Assembly (NCBI GenBank): GCA_003184365.1
Contig: NKYR01000003.1
Coordinates: 310,001-374,000 of the forward strand
Direction of reading: 5' to 3'
Source: Evernia prunastri
Lineage: Eukaryota; Ascomycota; Lecanoromycetes; Lecanorales; Parmeliaceae
Length of the DNA stretch: 64,000 nt
The notes under the pieces are model-generated. The model was not told the origin of the DNA and made no database searches. It saw only the letters and a program-made list of their open reading frames with translations. Positions 1 through 10,867 of this stretch are shown here, piece by piece. The position numbers and the translations under genes were made by a program. Position 1 is the first letter of the stretch. Each line of letters begins with the position of its first letter.

Positions 1-2
1 GA

Positions 3-1194
3 TCCGAGATATGCAATTGGCTACTGCAGGTTGGCTTAGATGTAGAGGCCATAGATAAAGGGGGACTGTATGTATGCGTTGCACGGCGTCAGTTTCAATC
101 TGTTGACCCGATGATTTAGAACAGCTTTACACCATACAGGACTGAGAGCGATATTCGAACCGGAAAAGCGTGCTTCGCATAGAAATGATATTGTCAATAC
201 CTTTAGGACTTTAGCTCAATATCAGGACGATCTATCGCCATTGGACATATCAAGGGCTCTCTCTTTGTATGCTGGCCTGCCTGAAGGGATGGGCATACTC
301 CTGTCACACTCATCGTCTCTCGAGTCTTTCGATATCACCGAGTATCCAGATGCTAAGCCTCCGCTGGCTATAGTCCTGTTTTGTTACAGCCAGATCTTCT
401 TTTCTGAGAATCTCCCAGAGGATGATCGCCCTCTTAGTCCCCAGTTTGGATGTCCGCGAGGACGCCAACAATGGGAACCCATCATCAAAAGACTCGCTCA
501 GCAAGGAGCAAACCTTCACGTGCCTGTGCCTCGCTATGACTACGAGACTCACGAATACTACCTTTTCGACGTCAATGCGTACGGTACACCACTTGACGAG
601 CTTTTCAGCTATAGCGAAACGCCTGACGAAGCTAAGACATTAGGGACTGAGTGGCTGGGAATGCTTGCCGCAGAAGGCCACGACGTCGTTGCGTATCTGA
701 TGGAAGAAATGGCGTTGCACTCCAAGCAGCATCAGATGACTTTTCCCACCGAAAAGATCCTGGACCCTCGAAGTCATTCTACTTTCCGTCAATTGCAATA
801 CAACTTTGACGAAACTCGGCCCTGCGTGTGGTGGGAATGGTGGATAGTTCCTAAATCGCATACGATTCTTTTGGAGCGTGAATTCATACAGATCGCCAAT
901 TTTGATTCCCCCTGGTTCTTCTCCAATGTTCAGAAAATTACCTGGCCATTTTGTGATCCAACGTGGCACTATAGTATGGAGACATCTCTTATGTCTCAGC
1001 GAGACTTTGATTTAGAGGCAGCAAGGTTAGCTGATATACGTAGGTATCAATATAATCTGGCGATGCGAAGGGCAAACAGACTGCTTCAGAAGCGACAGGC
1101 TAAGAACAAGCGCTCTGGGAGTTTGCAAGATTCTGAGACCACGCACTTTGAGGACTTGAGGTGCCCTCAGGTTCTTGGGGCTTGGCAGGAGTGA
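3..1194 (+). CDS. Ankyrin-repeat protein, 3' part only
   Basis: The gene begins before the window. A first visible exon (3-67) reads an ankyrin-like helix ending in DVEAIDKGG. A 52-nt intron (68-119, donor GTATGT, acceptor TTTAG) joins it in frame to an exon running to the TGA at 1192-1194, so the junction reads DKGGLTALHH, the classic start of the next ankyrin repeat. The C-terminal 300 residues carry no further clear repeats: they are Trp-rich (VWWEWWIVP, SPWFF), contain a WLGML-x3-GHDVVAYL segment common at the ends of fungal ankyrin proteins, and finish in a basic helix. Function is unknown; ankyrin repeats imply protein binding. Identification of the repeat is firm, family assignment moderate. 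Confidence 0.7.
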
Positions 1195-2203
1195 GACTGA
1201 GATTTACGGTTCATCGGGGGCAGTAATAGCATAATTGAATGATAACTTGACAGCACTTCACGAACAATCTTCATGATACAGTATTCTAACATACGTACCT
1301 GATACACGCGCTTTCAGTAGCGAATCTGCATTCGGAATCACCACATTGCGAACCTCCTGAAAGCGGTATTCGTTCTAGCTAGACAGCAGTGATGAGCGCA
1401 AAGAAAACCAATGACAATCAGTTGGAGTGCTCTACGAGAATCATATCCAACATTTTATCTAATAAAAACTAGAGAAAATTTCGTGAATAATCGAAAGATG
1501 ATCCTTCGAAGAGATTCTTTATCTAGAAAAGCAGACGAAAGGAGTAGGCGTCTAGGAGAAAGTGCATTACAGCAGATGGATTCCAAGGAGGGTAACCATA
1601 TTCAAACTCTGGGGCTATGATTCTGGCACATTGTGATCACTCTGTTACTCCACACTAAGTTCACATCAAAGAATGCAGGATTGGAGCATGGATTAACCAT
1701 TTTCAGTGTCTGCGATCATATGCAGGGTTGACCTCATTATCCTATCAAGGCACCACAATCTCTCAACAATCAAGTCTCACATCCACTTGAATCGCTCACT
1801 TGGCGGGCATCACACCAATGAAAGCCCAGCAAACGACGGCCAGTTCCCTACACATACTGCCAAGCACTAGCCCAAGCCGCGTGATCCTGCTTGCAAATGC
1901 TGCGACTGCAAAAAGTGAGCCTTTTTGACAGCGGACCAAAACAACGGGCGAGATCATACTTGTTACTTGCAATGAGCGCAGCGATGCAGTCTCCACAGAG
2001 AAAAGCGCGTCTCACGTGTCTGTTGACGAGACAACGATGTCTCGCCCACGTGAAAGCGTCGCCGCATGGTACGGGGCCGATCAGGATGGTCAAGCGTCTG
2101 GAAGCATCGGAGAGGGTGCTGAGCTCCGGGGGCCCGAGATTGCTGGTGATTTTGCAGAGGATCTCGTTGGGGAGATCTTCGAGGCGCGTTGATCTGGGAG
2201 ATG
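1195..2203. other. Intergenic stretch, no gene supported
   Basis: Only short open frames without family features or convincing splice partners. The first half is mildly AT-rich. I see nothing further that I can support. Confidence 0.5.
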
Positions 2204-2667
2204 TCAGTGCTGAGTTGCAGCAACGGCTAACGGTATATGAGCTTTAGCCACTTTGGACACGCTGGCGTTTTCCGGCAGAGTGGTGGTAGACTTGCTGGAA
2301 GGTTCTGGCTTGAGGCTATTGTACCTCAGTTTTGATTTTGGAGGCAAGAGTAGAAAACTCACTTGGAGATTTGGAAACTCGCCGTTTGCCCAAGAATGGC
2401 CTCTTGGTCTTTCTTGAGATAGGTGTAACAAGAAGTACCAGTACTTTGACGCTTTCCTTGACCGCTACCCTGCCTGCGCTGCTTGATCTCATATAAAATC
2501 TGTTCTTCGATAGAGTAACCGCCCCACGGAGGGGCTCTCAATGCATGACAGTAGCATTCCGAATAATCGTGCTCTTTCATTTTCGCCACCAGTTCGTCAT
2601 CCTCCTTCTTCTTCTTGAGCGCCTGGTCAGCGGCCTCGTTCCAAGTAGGGCCCTTGAAGATACGCAT
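2204..2667 (-). CDS. Small basic protein of unknown function
   Basis: Start chosen at the ATG at 2667 (MRIFKGPTWNEAADQ). Exon 1 (2667-2363) ends at a perfect GTGAGT donor; a 47-nt intron (2362-2316) rejoins in frame (two bases plus one) to exon 2 (2315-2204), giving 138 aa. Without splicing the frame stops three bases after the donor. The protein has a Lys/Glu-rich helix (ALKKKKEDDELVAKMKEH), a Cys/His segment (YSECYCHALRAPPWGGY) and a Ser/Thr/Pro tail. I do not recognise it. It diverges from the conserved gene at 2841, with about 170 bp between starts. Confidence 0.4.
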
Positions 2668-2840
2668 TGTCCGCTTACCGAGATTGTGCGTGGCAAATAA
2701 TCCGTAAACACACAAAACCTATCGTAAATCTTAGCGGCGGCAGTCAAGCGAGCTTGCCGCCCAGATGTTGATATCACATCCTTTGACAATGGCTTGCAAT
2801 CCTTCCATCTGGCAAAGCTTGCTCCACATCACGATCCAGT

Positions 2841-4505
2841 ATGCCTGCTCAACCAGAGGGGTCAGTCAATGGTTCTCATGCCGAAAAGCAAACATCAAAC
2901 CGCCCAACGACAAGTCAGCGTAAATCCTCCTTCTCAGAAGCCATCAACAAATTCACATCTTCTACCTTCAACAGACGGCGTACTAACATAGGCATACCAA
3001 GCTCCAGTCCTTCAGCTGACATGAATCACCCTTCTCGCATCCCAACTCCTGCGGGCATCGACCGCAGCACCTCCTTCTTCAGCACCCTCAACACATTTGC
3101 TTCCAAGTCCACCGCATCCACAAGCGAAGAAAGCCCGCAGCCATCCTCCACCAAACGCTCCCGCAAGATTTCTGAGCGTTTGGCGCAGACTCCGTTCTTC
3201 AGTCACAAGCATCGGCAACCGTCCGCCTCCACGCCGAGGATCATGCGCGAGTCAAGCGTCAAAATCGAGCAACGAGGCCTGATGCAGCCAGTCCATCCAC
3301 CGCTACCTCGCAGTAATACGATTGGCAACCTTGGCCAGAGCGAGCCGAGCTCACCTCACACGCCTAGCTTCATGCGTCCGACAACCAGCAGCACTCGGCG
3401 ATGCAGCATCACGGGACGCAGCAATACCGTAGCACCGAGCAGCATGGCTGGGCATGGTAGTGATGCAATGCAGCGCCAGAGGAAGACTCCTCTGCGTTCT
3501 ATTGCAGGCCCTCACACTCCAATTGAGACCCCAACACAGGCACGTCAAGTCCCAACCGAGGTGTTTCCCGTCCGCAGCGATAGTCTCGTAGCTGCTGCCA
3601 CTATGACGGATGAGCCAGGCCAGGCTTTCGAACAACAGACTAATCCAACTGATTACAGCGATGGCGCGAATTTTCAGGTCACCGATCACCGTGCTCAGGA
3701 GACCGCCATCGCTAAAGAGAGCGATAGCGGCAAGTTCAAGACACCAGCCGACCATCTGCATGAGACTTGTCGAGCTCCACCCGCCAAAGAAAATAACAAA
3801 GGCATCCTGAAATCCAAAAACAAGAACCGTGAAATCAGCGAAGCTCTCAGCAACTTTCATTCAGACGACGAGGCGGACCGCAGCAAAGAAGACCGTGGTA
3901 TGAATGTCATGAAGGATCGCAGCAATCGAGGTACACCGGAGTATTCCGAGCGTTCACCAACCCCTGACTCTTCAAACCCGCGTCTGGTAAGGCTCTTCCC
4001 CACCCAACCTTTATCCCCTCGCCTCCTCTCTTCGCTGTAACCATCCCCCAGCTCATACGCCCCCAACCGCCAGATCCACGAAGCCCACCCGGCCATGTGG
4101 TGGCTCGGTCGCTACACCGCCCTCTCCGACCGTTTCCGCACCGGAGCCCTCCCCTCCCCGCCTTCATCCCCGTCTCGATCCCGATCCGCCAGATACGACT
4201 TCCTCTCCGTCAACGTCAACGTCAACGAACCCTCCTCCGCAACCGGTCTCACCTCGGCCTCCAGCTCCCACGCGAATCACCCGATGCACGACGCGGAGCG
4301 CCGCAACCGCCGCGTCTATATCCACCTGCGCTCTCTCTGCACGACGGACGAAGCGCGCGCCAGCCTGGACGAGTTCAAGGGGGTCATGGAAGCGAGGGAG
4401 AAGAAGATGGCGGCGGGGCCGCAGGGGAAGACGGTCAAGGAGAAGCAAGGGTGGTTGGAGGGGTTGATGGGGAAGGAGAAAAGGGGGGACAAGTCCATTA
4501 TCTGA
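2841..4505 (+). CDS. Conserved fungal protein, disordered N-terminus plus short conserved C-terminus
   Basis: Two exons, 2841-3986 and 4074-4505, joined in phase by an 87-nt intron (GTAAGG...CCGCCAG); the product is about 525 aa. Residues 1-380 are Ser/Pro/Thr/Arg-rich and look disordered, with many SP and TP dipeptides (TPSFMRPTTSSTRR, GTPEYSERSPTPDSS) that could be kinase sites. After the intron comes the conserved block IHEAHPAMWWLGRYTALSDR, then a helical segment (RRNRRVYIHLRSLCTTDEA, EFKGVMEAREKKM). I believe this block is shared by many filamentous ascomycetes, but I know no established function. An alternative acceptor 22 nt upstream breaks the frame. Confidence 0.7.
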
Positions 4506-5038
4506 GGAAGCGGGTCAGCATGTTGCGCATGGCGAGGGGACAAATTTTCAGCGCATCTTACGACTTCATGGGGTGGTGTATAGCGAAGAGGAAGTTCCAA
4601 CGCATAGCATGGTATTTGCTACGAAGCATACAGCTCACCGCAATGCAGAAAGACGTCTTACCAATCGCAATGGCACAACGAGATTGTTTTCTACCATACC
4701 TACTGGTATTTCTAGATCACATTCTGATCCGGAAAGGCGCCTCGTTTTTGTGACGTGATGCATCACTTCCTTGCACTCTTGTCAGCGGCTTCCAGCCTTA
4801 CGCGTAATCCCTCGCTCTTGTCAGCATAGCCAACGGATGTTTCTCAAGGGCAGGCCCGATACTTGCTTAACAAGCCCATTCAGCCTTGCGTAGTAGAGCC
4901 TGCATTGAGACCGTCGTGTCACCATGCAACCCGGTCTGTCTGGAGACTCATGGATCCTTCGCACTTTCAGAATTCAACATATGCTGCGCAGTCAACTGCT
5001 AAGTCAAGTCCCTTCATTGCAGCGTCGTTACCCCCGTT
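4506..5038. other. Intergenic stretch between convergent genes
   Basis: Lies between the 3' ends of the plus-strand conserved gene and the minus-strand Tfb2 gene. Only shadow reading frames are present; it presumably holds both 3' UTRs. Confidence 0.5.
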
Positions 5039-6593
5039 TCATCCCGACTTCCCAGCCTTGTTTCTCAAATAAGCAGCCACCTGCTCATGCCTCGTAACGA
5101 AGAACTTCCTCTGCCCCTCATGCCTCCACACCAAGACACCGATCTCTTCCGCATATCGGCAAGGCGCTTCGAATTCTGCCTGAGAATTGAAGTCTTTGAA
5201 CAGAAACCCAACTGTCGCTTTCATCCTATCCCCTTCTAGCTGCCACAGCCGTATTTGATCGACTACAGTGGGCGGAAGGACGGGCTGATTCTTTGACATT
5301 TGAGGATGGGCGTGAGTCGTCAGGTAACTAATTATCTGATCGCTCGTGATGCCCATACTGACGGCTCGGCGGATGGATTCGCGGGTTACTTTCCCAGCGA
5401 CCATGTTGGGATAGCGAGTTATGAGGCGGGAAAAGAGCTGGAGGATGGCAATTTGGAGGTTGGAAGAAGTGTAGGCGTATACACGGTAGTTCGTTTCGAT
5501 AACGATGAAGCCTCTGTTGTTGTCTGCCGATGCAGCGAAGGAGGAAGACCGTAGGCCACCGGCGTCGGAGGTTAGGGTTGTGGCTAAACGGGTTGGGTAG
5601 AAGTAGCTGGAGTCGGGAGTGGGTTGGTAGACGATGCCGAAATCACCTAGGTCCTCCAGCATATTGGTTTGAGTCTGCGACAGATTGGCTTTACTGTAAG
5701 GTAAGCCAAGTTCGAGGGAGCCGAGCATGAAAAGGAAAGCAAGGACATCAACGTCATCCATGTTGAGCTAATGTAACAAACATCAGTACATGCTCGTTGT
5801 GGGGAAAACAAATCCAGGGAATGTGACAAGACCTACGCTCTCCGCATTTTGCAAATAGAGTATGAGCATGGTCCAGACCTGGGCATTGACTTCCTGGAGA
5901 ATGAACGCAAAGCCATCTTTTGTGATGTCCACCGTCTTTCCCCTAGCTTCTACCAGTCTACCAGATGCCAACAATATCTTGACTCCCTGACTGAGCGTGA
6001 CCCCATCACTTGCGACATTCATGCCCGTGCTGCCAACCATGTATCCAAGAACGCCTTCCCACTGTCTTCTAGCAAATTCATCAAGGTCCGCTACAGACAT
6101 AGCATCTTCCTCTGACATATTGTACGGTACCCCAAATGAGTTATGATTTCCACCTCCTGTTAACGCAAGCCGTAGCGACGCCGCAAATGGGTTCGTGAGA
6201 GCGTATGCCCGTGGCTTGCCTGGGTTCGTCGCAGCTGCTAGGATATGCAGTCTCTGGAGAAGGTTGACTGCGTTGTCCCGCTCTCTTCACGAATGTCAGA
6301 TCTGTCGTGACCCATGTCTTTCCTGCATACCGTCTTCCATCTGGGCGCACCCATGCCTCCAAATCTGTGACCGGCATAGGGTGGCTAATGTACAGTAGGG
6401 CCATCACAAAGCTCTTGGCTAGGTTTGTCAGCACCGACCAAATGGCCCTTCGGGTGATTCATAGCATACCTAAGTGTGGCAGCATGCGCCGGAAGATGGC
6501 GAGCGCAGTGGATGGCTGTTTATATAGGCGGTTGAACGTAGTACCTGGAAGACCCTCCAGGTACTCGAATGATCGAAGAGAAGACGCCGACAT
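5039..6593 (-). CDS. TFB2: TFIIH core subunit Tfb2 (p52/GTF2H4)
   Basis: Four exons (6593-6470, 6418-6331, 6284-5837, 5767-5039) with introns of 51, 46 and 69 nt, all GT-AG and frame-consistent, give 462 aa, essentially the length of human p52. Tfb2 anchors and stimulates the XPB/Ssl2 translocase in TFIIH, acting in RNA polymerase II initiation and nucleotide-excision repair. Family landmarks are visible: FEYLEGLPGTTFNRLY at the N-terminus, LAKSFVMALLYI, WEGVLGYMVGS, GFAFILQ, YYPTRLA-like YFYPTRLATTL, GFIVIETNYRVYAYTSS, FPNM-like YPNMVAGKVTRESI, HPQMSK-x5-LPPTVVDQIRLWQLE. The start is the internal ATG (MSASSLRSFEYLEG), which matches fungal homologues better than the longer GTG-initiated frame. 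It diverges from the thioesterase gene. Confidence 0.95.
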
Positions 6594-7179
6594 GTTGTCG
6601 GTAGTATACTGGTGTCGTCTCTTCGAGGTTGCTGATGTTACCGGTCTATCATGGCTGGGGCCTTCTACTACGCGAACGGAGTGAAAGAGTGATGACAGCG
6701 CCTCGGCGTTTGAGTCACCAGAAATCGCTGAAAAAGGTTCCCCGCTACTACCCGGCACTCGGACTCATCTCCGTGCCCTTCCCAACCAACTACAATCGTT
6801 ATCCTTGGGACTGGCTTGAATTCGGCTGCGTTCGTTGTGAGATGGCTTCTCTCAAATTCGTGAGATCGGTATTGAATAGCGTCCTGCGTTCATGCAATCG
6901 TAGGGTTTAAGCTGACACAAGCAAGGTCTGGGAAGCGTTTAGGCAAAACTCTGGTTTAGAGCCCAGGTAATGCCGCTTGGGAAAGCCGGGGGAAAACACT
7001 GTGCTAACGGGGTCATTTTGGAAGGCTGCTTGATGGAGTATGTAGTATTACGTTGTCTCGAAATCTTAGTCGGTTTAATAGCTTTTGCTGTCATCAACCT
7101 GAAAGAACATTTTGGCATGCGTCAAGCAATATCTTTCTCGCTCCTTTTCTCTGTGGGATTTTCTCTGACTTCCTTCCAG

Positions 7180-7759
7180 CTCCGAGTCACAGCCGCTCGA
7201 CCAGGAACCGTCAATTTCGAGCTGGACATTCAGAAGGAGCACACCGTGCGGCTATCCCCAGACCCTGCCTTCCTCAGCGTCCCAGATCGTTCTTGCTAAT
7301 CCAGTCTTTTCAAGAACCGTCTCGGTATCCTCCATGGCGGAACAATCGCGAGCATGGGTATATAGCTCTTCCCCTGCATCCACACCTTGTGCCTCCACTA
7401 AGAGCTCCATGTTACTAGTCGACCTTGGGGGCTCATTAGCGGTTGCCTCCAAAGGGCTCTTCGCCACTGGCGTCTCCACCGATCTCAGTGTCACGTATTT
7501 GGGTTCTGGCGGCAAAATTGGTGACATGCTACGTGCAGAAGTCACTTGCGATAAGTTCGGGAAGACGTTAGCGTACACGAGTATTAGGTTTCTAAATAGC
7601 AAAGATGAGTTGGTTGCAAGGGGGAGTCATACAAAGTGAGTGGCACCTTCGGCGTTCGCAAGAGAAATGCTAACAAAATGGTGAATGGATAGATATGTGG
7701 CACTGGCATGGAAGGATGAGAACAACGCCGTAAAAGAATTGACTCCGCGACCCGGATGA
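7180..7759 (+). CDS. Hotdog-fold acyl-CoA thioesterase (THEM2/PaaI-like), 5' exon unresolved
   Basis: Four exons resolved: 7180-7245, 7315-7357, 7419-7635 and 7693-7759, with introns of 69, 61 and 57 nt carrying GCTAAT/GCTAAC branch sites. The product reads VTAARPGTVNFELDIQKEHT, then the 4HBT signature LHGGTIASMVDLGGSLAVAS, VSTDLSVTYLGSGGKIGD and a C-terminal RGSHTKYVALAWKDENN. Proteins of this family hydrolyse medium/long acyl-CoA thioesters as homotetramers. In the known mechanism the Gly-rich loop and an Asp/Glu act in catalysis, and the Asp of MVDLGG fits that position. The acceptor at 7179 (TTCCTTCCAG) shows an upstream exon; a candidate start is the ATG at 6842 (MASLKFVRSVL), but I could not connect it in frame. 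Confidence 0.88.
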
Positions 7760-7986
7760 TTGAGACAGCCGATCAGACAGCTTTGCGATTGTTCGTTCTA
7801 GCTATTCTTGGGCAAGTGTCTATTTGCTGCAGTAGAGCTTCCATGAAGGCGTCTCAGACCCACAATGCATTTTTCAACCCCACGGCTGTCGTGTGCTCCT
7901 TGCTATTCTTGAGGGCACCTCCAGATTTGAGTCTTTGCTGCATGTTTACCCATTTGAAGGTCTTAGCCGCTGGTGGAACGTGAAGT

Positions 7987-8376
7987 CTATCGATTTGGTT
8001 GAAGAAGGACTTCCTTGACAAAACGTGCCCACTCCTTTTTCTTGTCCAATGTCCAGCGGATCCTGGCACCCCAGATTCTGTTGATATCGCCAAAATTACG
8101 GTACATCAGTTCTTCCGCCCCCCTATCATTGATGACCATTGTTGCGATATTCAGTGACACCTTTTTGAGCGCGAGGAGCCAAGAGATCACGTTAACATCC
8201 CTCCCACAGCGCATTGCTTCTTTTTGCGCTTCTGCAGAAGGCAGAGGCCCTACCCAGTAACACGGTGCACGCCAATCGATGCTGATGTTCACGTTTTGAA
8301 GCGCCTTGAGATACTTCGCGCAAGTGGTGAGTGCTTTTCCCCACATGTTCGACCAGGGGTACTCCCTAAAGACCAT
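7987..8376 (-). pseudogene. Truncated DUF7730-like paralogue (C-terminal half)
   Basis: About 130 residues matching the C-terminal half of the three fuller members of this family in the window: an AKYLKALQNVNISIDW strand/helix, ALKKVSLNIATMVINDR, and the closing RWTLDKKKEWARFVKEVLLQ, which parallels RWTMTQKQEWAEYVRRALL at 19 kb. The N-terminal LPxEI and CRQIY motifs are absent and no upstream frame supplies them. It lies 71 bp downstream of another member on the same strand, so it looks like the remnant of a tandem copy. It could also be the last exon of an unrecognised gene. Confidence 0.5.
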
Positions 8377-8447
8377 TTCAAGGCAGTCTCGCCCTCTTTC
8401 CTTCTTGCCGGAAGACTCTATATCAAGTGTTCTCCTGCCATGAAACC

Positions 8448-9353
8448 TTAATCCTTGAGCTCAGTATGGGCATCTTCCCTTCCCGCTTCCACCGCCAGGC
8501 TCCAGGATCTAGCGAACTGATTGTTCTTTCGAAGGATAGCATTCGTGATATAGCGCGCCCATACCTTCTTCTCCGCATGCGTCCCGCTATGCTGTGGTAA
8601 TCCAGAGCCTGCTTCCCGCGAGACATACCTTTTAAAGCTACCGAACGTGCAAGTGGCCCGAAGTGGCGCTAGCTTCCGAAGCTCGAGAAGAGCGGACATG
8701 AGACAGTCGCGGGAAAACTGGCGAGCCTCGAACTCTGCTGGTGTACGGCACCCAGCAATGTTCTTTGGGTACCACCGATGCAAATAGATAGAGATTTGGT
8801 GCACCTTCGGAAGACGTAAGCTTAGATGGTGCTTGATTGCCCGTGCCCAACTGCGCTCAGTGTCCAAGACGCGTTCGCAGACATCGAGACGCACACTGCG
8901 AGTATTCAAATGGTGCCCAAATCCTGAGTTCTCGAGATAGGTAATAAATTCTGTAAGAGAATTCGGTCCACCGAAACTGAACGTGTTTGTGGTATACGGG
9001 ATATGACGAGCTTCGTTGTAGATTTGACGGCATGATGTGAGAATAGTTGTACTGATCTTTGCAGTATGCTGCTTGGAGTAATGGCAATTGTTGTGACGAG
9101 TCACACCCTTCGCAAACCACTGAGCGTCATCCTCAGCATGAAATTGATCTTCTGCAGCTTGTTCTGACAGCGTTGCACCACAAATTACATAAACAAATTG
9201 CTGTTTGCTGTTCTCTACCCTGACTCGTTTGATGTGAAGGAGGTGGCCGCCGCAAACAAGCTCGTAGATTTGATCCTTGATCTCGAGCGGTAGTTTGAGC
9301 AGAAGCGTTGAGGAGTTATGTTGAGCGCTGTTTCCAGTTGGTACACATGGCTG
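8448..9353 (-). CDS. DUF7730-like fungal protein (LPxEI...CRQIY family), start unresolved
   Basis: One frame is open from 9353 to the stop at 8448 (302 codons) but has no ATG near its 5' end, so a short first exon is missing. Visible landmarks are LLLKLPLEIKDQIYELVCGG (F-box-like start), LTSCRQIYNEARHIPYTTNT, FSFGGPNSL, RSVRLDV and the C-terminal KKVWARYITNAIL. The family is large in plant- and rock-associated ascomycetes and resembles the degenerate F-box-like DUF7730/2EXR group; function is unknown. The closest structural relative here is the gene at 10.9-12.0 kb, which has a comparable first exon ending just before the EHN-x-SS segment. Confidence 0.6.
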   Translation of the reverse strand, partial: QPCVPTGNSAQHNSSTLLLKLPLEIKDQIYELVCGGHLLHIKRVRVENSKQQFVYVICGATLSEQAAEDQFHAEDDAQWFAKGVTRHNNCHYSKQHTAKISTTILTSCRQIYNEARHIPYTTNTFSFGGPNSLTEFITYLENSGFGHHLNTRSVRLDVCERVLDTERSWARAIKHHLSLRLPKVHQISIYLHRWYPKNIAGCRTPAEFEARQFSRDCLMSALLELRKLAPLRATCTFGSFKRYVSREAGSGLPQHSGTHAEKKVWARYITNAILRKNNQFARSWSLAVEAGREDAHTELKD

Positions 9354-10867
9354 TCATCATAGTATGGGAGTCTTACATAGCTTTCTAGCTTCTGAACTCG
9401 AATCCGGCTGCCACTCCGCATTGACAAGACTCCCTGACTTCAGCGCACCTTCCACCCGCGCCATTTCCTTTGTCATATTGGTCATTTGCTGTTTGGAACC
9501 GGCACGACGTGTATCGAGACCTATCACCCTGACCACACTGAATTGTAGCAGGTATCCGATAACCGCCGAGGTGAACTGGTAAAAATATATTTACTATGTG
9601 AGGTCGGATATTTTTCAAACTGCTATCATATCATCTTCTGATATAGGTTTTATTTTTCCTTCGTCTGGTGCTTTAGCAGCATGCGCTAGAATCGGAACTA
9701 AGCCTTTTACAGTACGGGTACTTAGAGTACTAAGCTCGCTTCCTGCACGTCAATGCTTTCTCTAAGGTACTAGATTTAGTGTATGCCGCCAACGTAAGGT
9801 AAGCACCAGACGAAGGGATAGTAGTTCAATATGGGCGAATTTTAGGGAACCTACATTTGTTGCGGGTTTGTTGCCTCTCGGCGGTTGTCGGACAGTGTTA
9901 CGGAGTTTGAAAGGGTCGCACAATTCCAAAGGTCGTTCAATCAGTGTAGATTGAACGACTTGATTCTGCAAAACCCTCCTTGAACCATGTACTATGTACA
10001 GTAATAAACCAAGGAGGCTGGGAAATACGAGGTGGCTAGGAAAGCTTGGCGACCAAATTCCAACAGGTTGATTGGCAGTCGAAGTAAGTTCAACTGGTTT
10101 GAGGAAGGGAAGGGCAAGAATGACTTTGACACGATGGTCTACTCTGGGTACAAAGACTGAAAGCCAAGTAGAATCTGGGTTCTCAAAAACATTGCCCAGT
10201 GATCGAATTTGGAATCTCAGCAAAGAATATACCTTACGTTTCGGTATATGTTCGAAACCCGATCTGCTGCTTCGTTACCTAGTTGGCACTGCTCTGTTTT
10301 GCATTCTGACTGAAGCACGCCCTGGTTGGTAGGACCTTAACATCGGCAATCAATTTCTGCAGGGGCGTGTGAAAGAGCGTACAAGTCACCGTATCCTAAG
10401 ACATCTACACAAATGAAACGTTCTGCAATCTGCACGCATGGCTTACAGATGGTGCCTTTCGGTCTGTACTACGCGGCTTCGAGAGGCCCTTATTCAGTCA
10501 AACGTCTCCAGGCGAGGGCGAGGGCCTGACGGGGGACACGAATCTCACCCGCGACACAATGTGGCCACCCCAAGGAAATGTATGCCCAGATGGATTGGGG
10601 TTTCAAGTTTTTGAGGCTTACTACAAAGCCCATCGCAGCAATTGATGATTCCAGTCGTTAGATTGGCGAAACCCACAAGCAAGAAGTCCTCATGGTGCCT
10701 CATACTCGCCGTCGATTGATCTGATCTAAGTAAAGCTTGAAATGATCGAGAGACAGAATCATTCTGGAAAGCCGAAGTACTCTATTGTTAACCTGAGGAT
10801 GAATTCGCATTGAGCTATCACTCGATCATCTTGTAGATAGACGTGTGTAGTATGTTGAACATCACAA
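9354..10867. other. Gene-free stretch with a 16-bp inverted repeat
   Basis: Overlapping opposite-strand frames of 86-153 codons occur, but none has family features or matching splice sites. The perfect 16-bp inverted repeat at 9658-9673/9801-9816 is listed separately. Confidence 0.4.
9658..9816. repeat. Perfect 16-bp inverted repeat
   Basis: CCTTCGTCTGGTGCTT at 9658-9673 is exactly complementary to AAGCACCAGACGAAGG at 9801-9816, with 127 nt between the arms. The match does not extend inward or outward. It could be the ends of a tiny MITE remnant or a chance stem. Confidence 0.4.
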
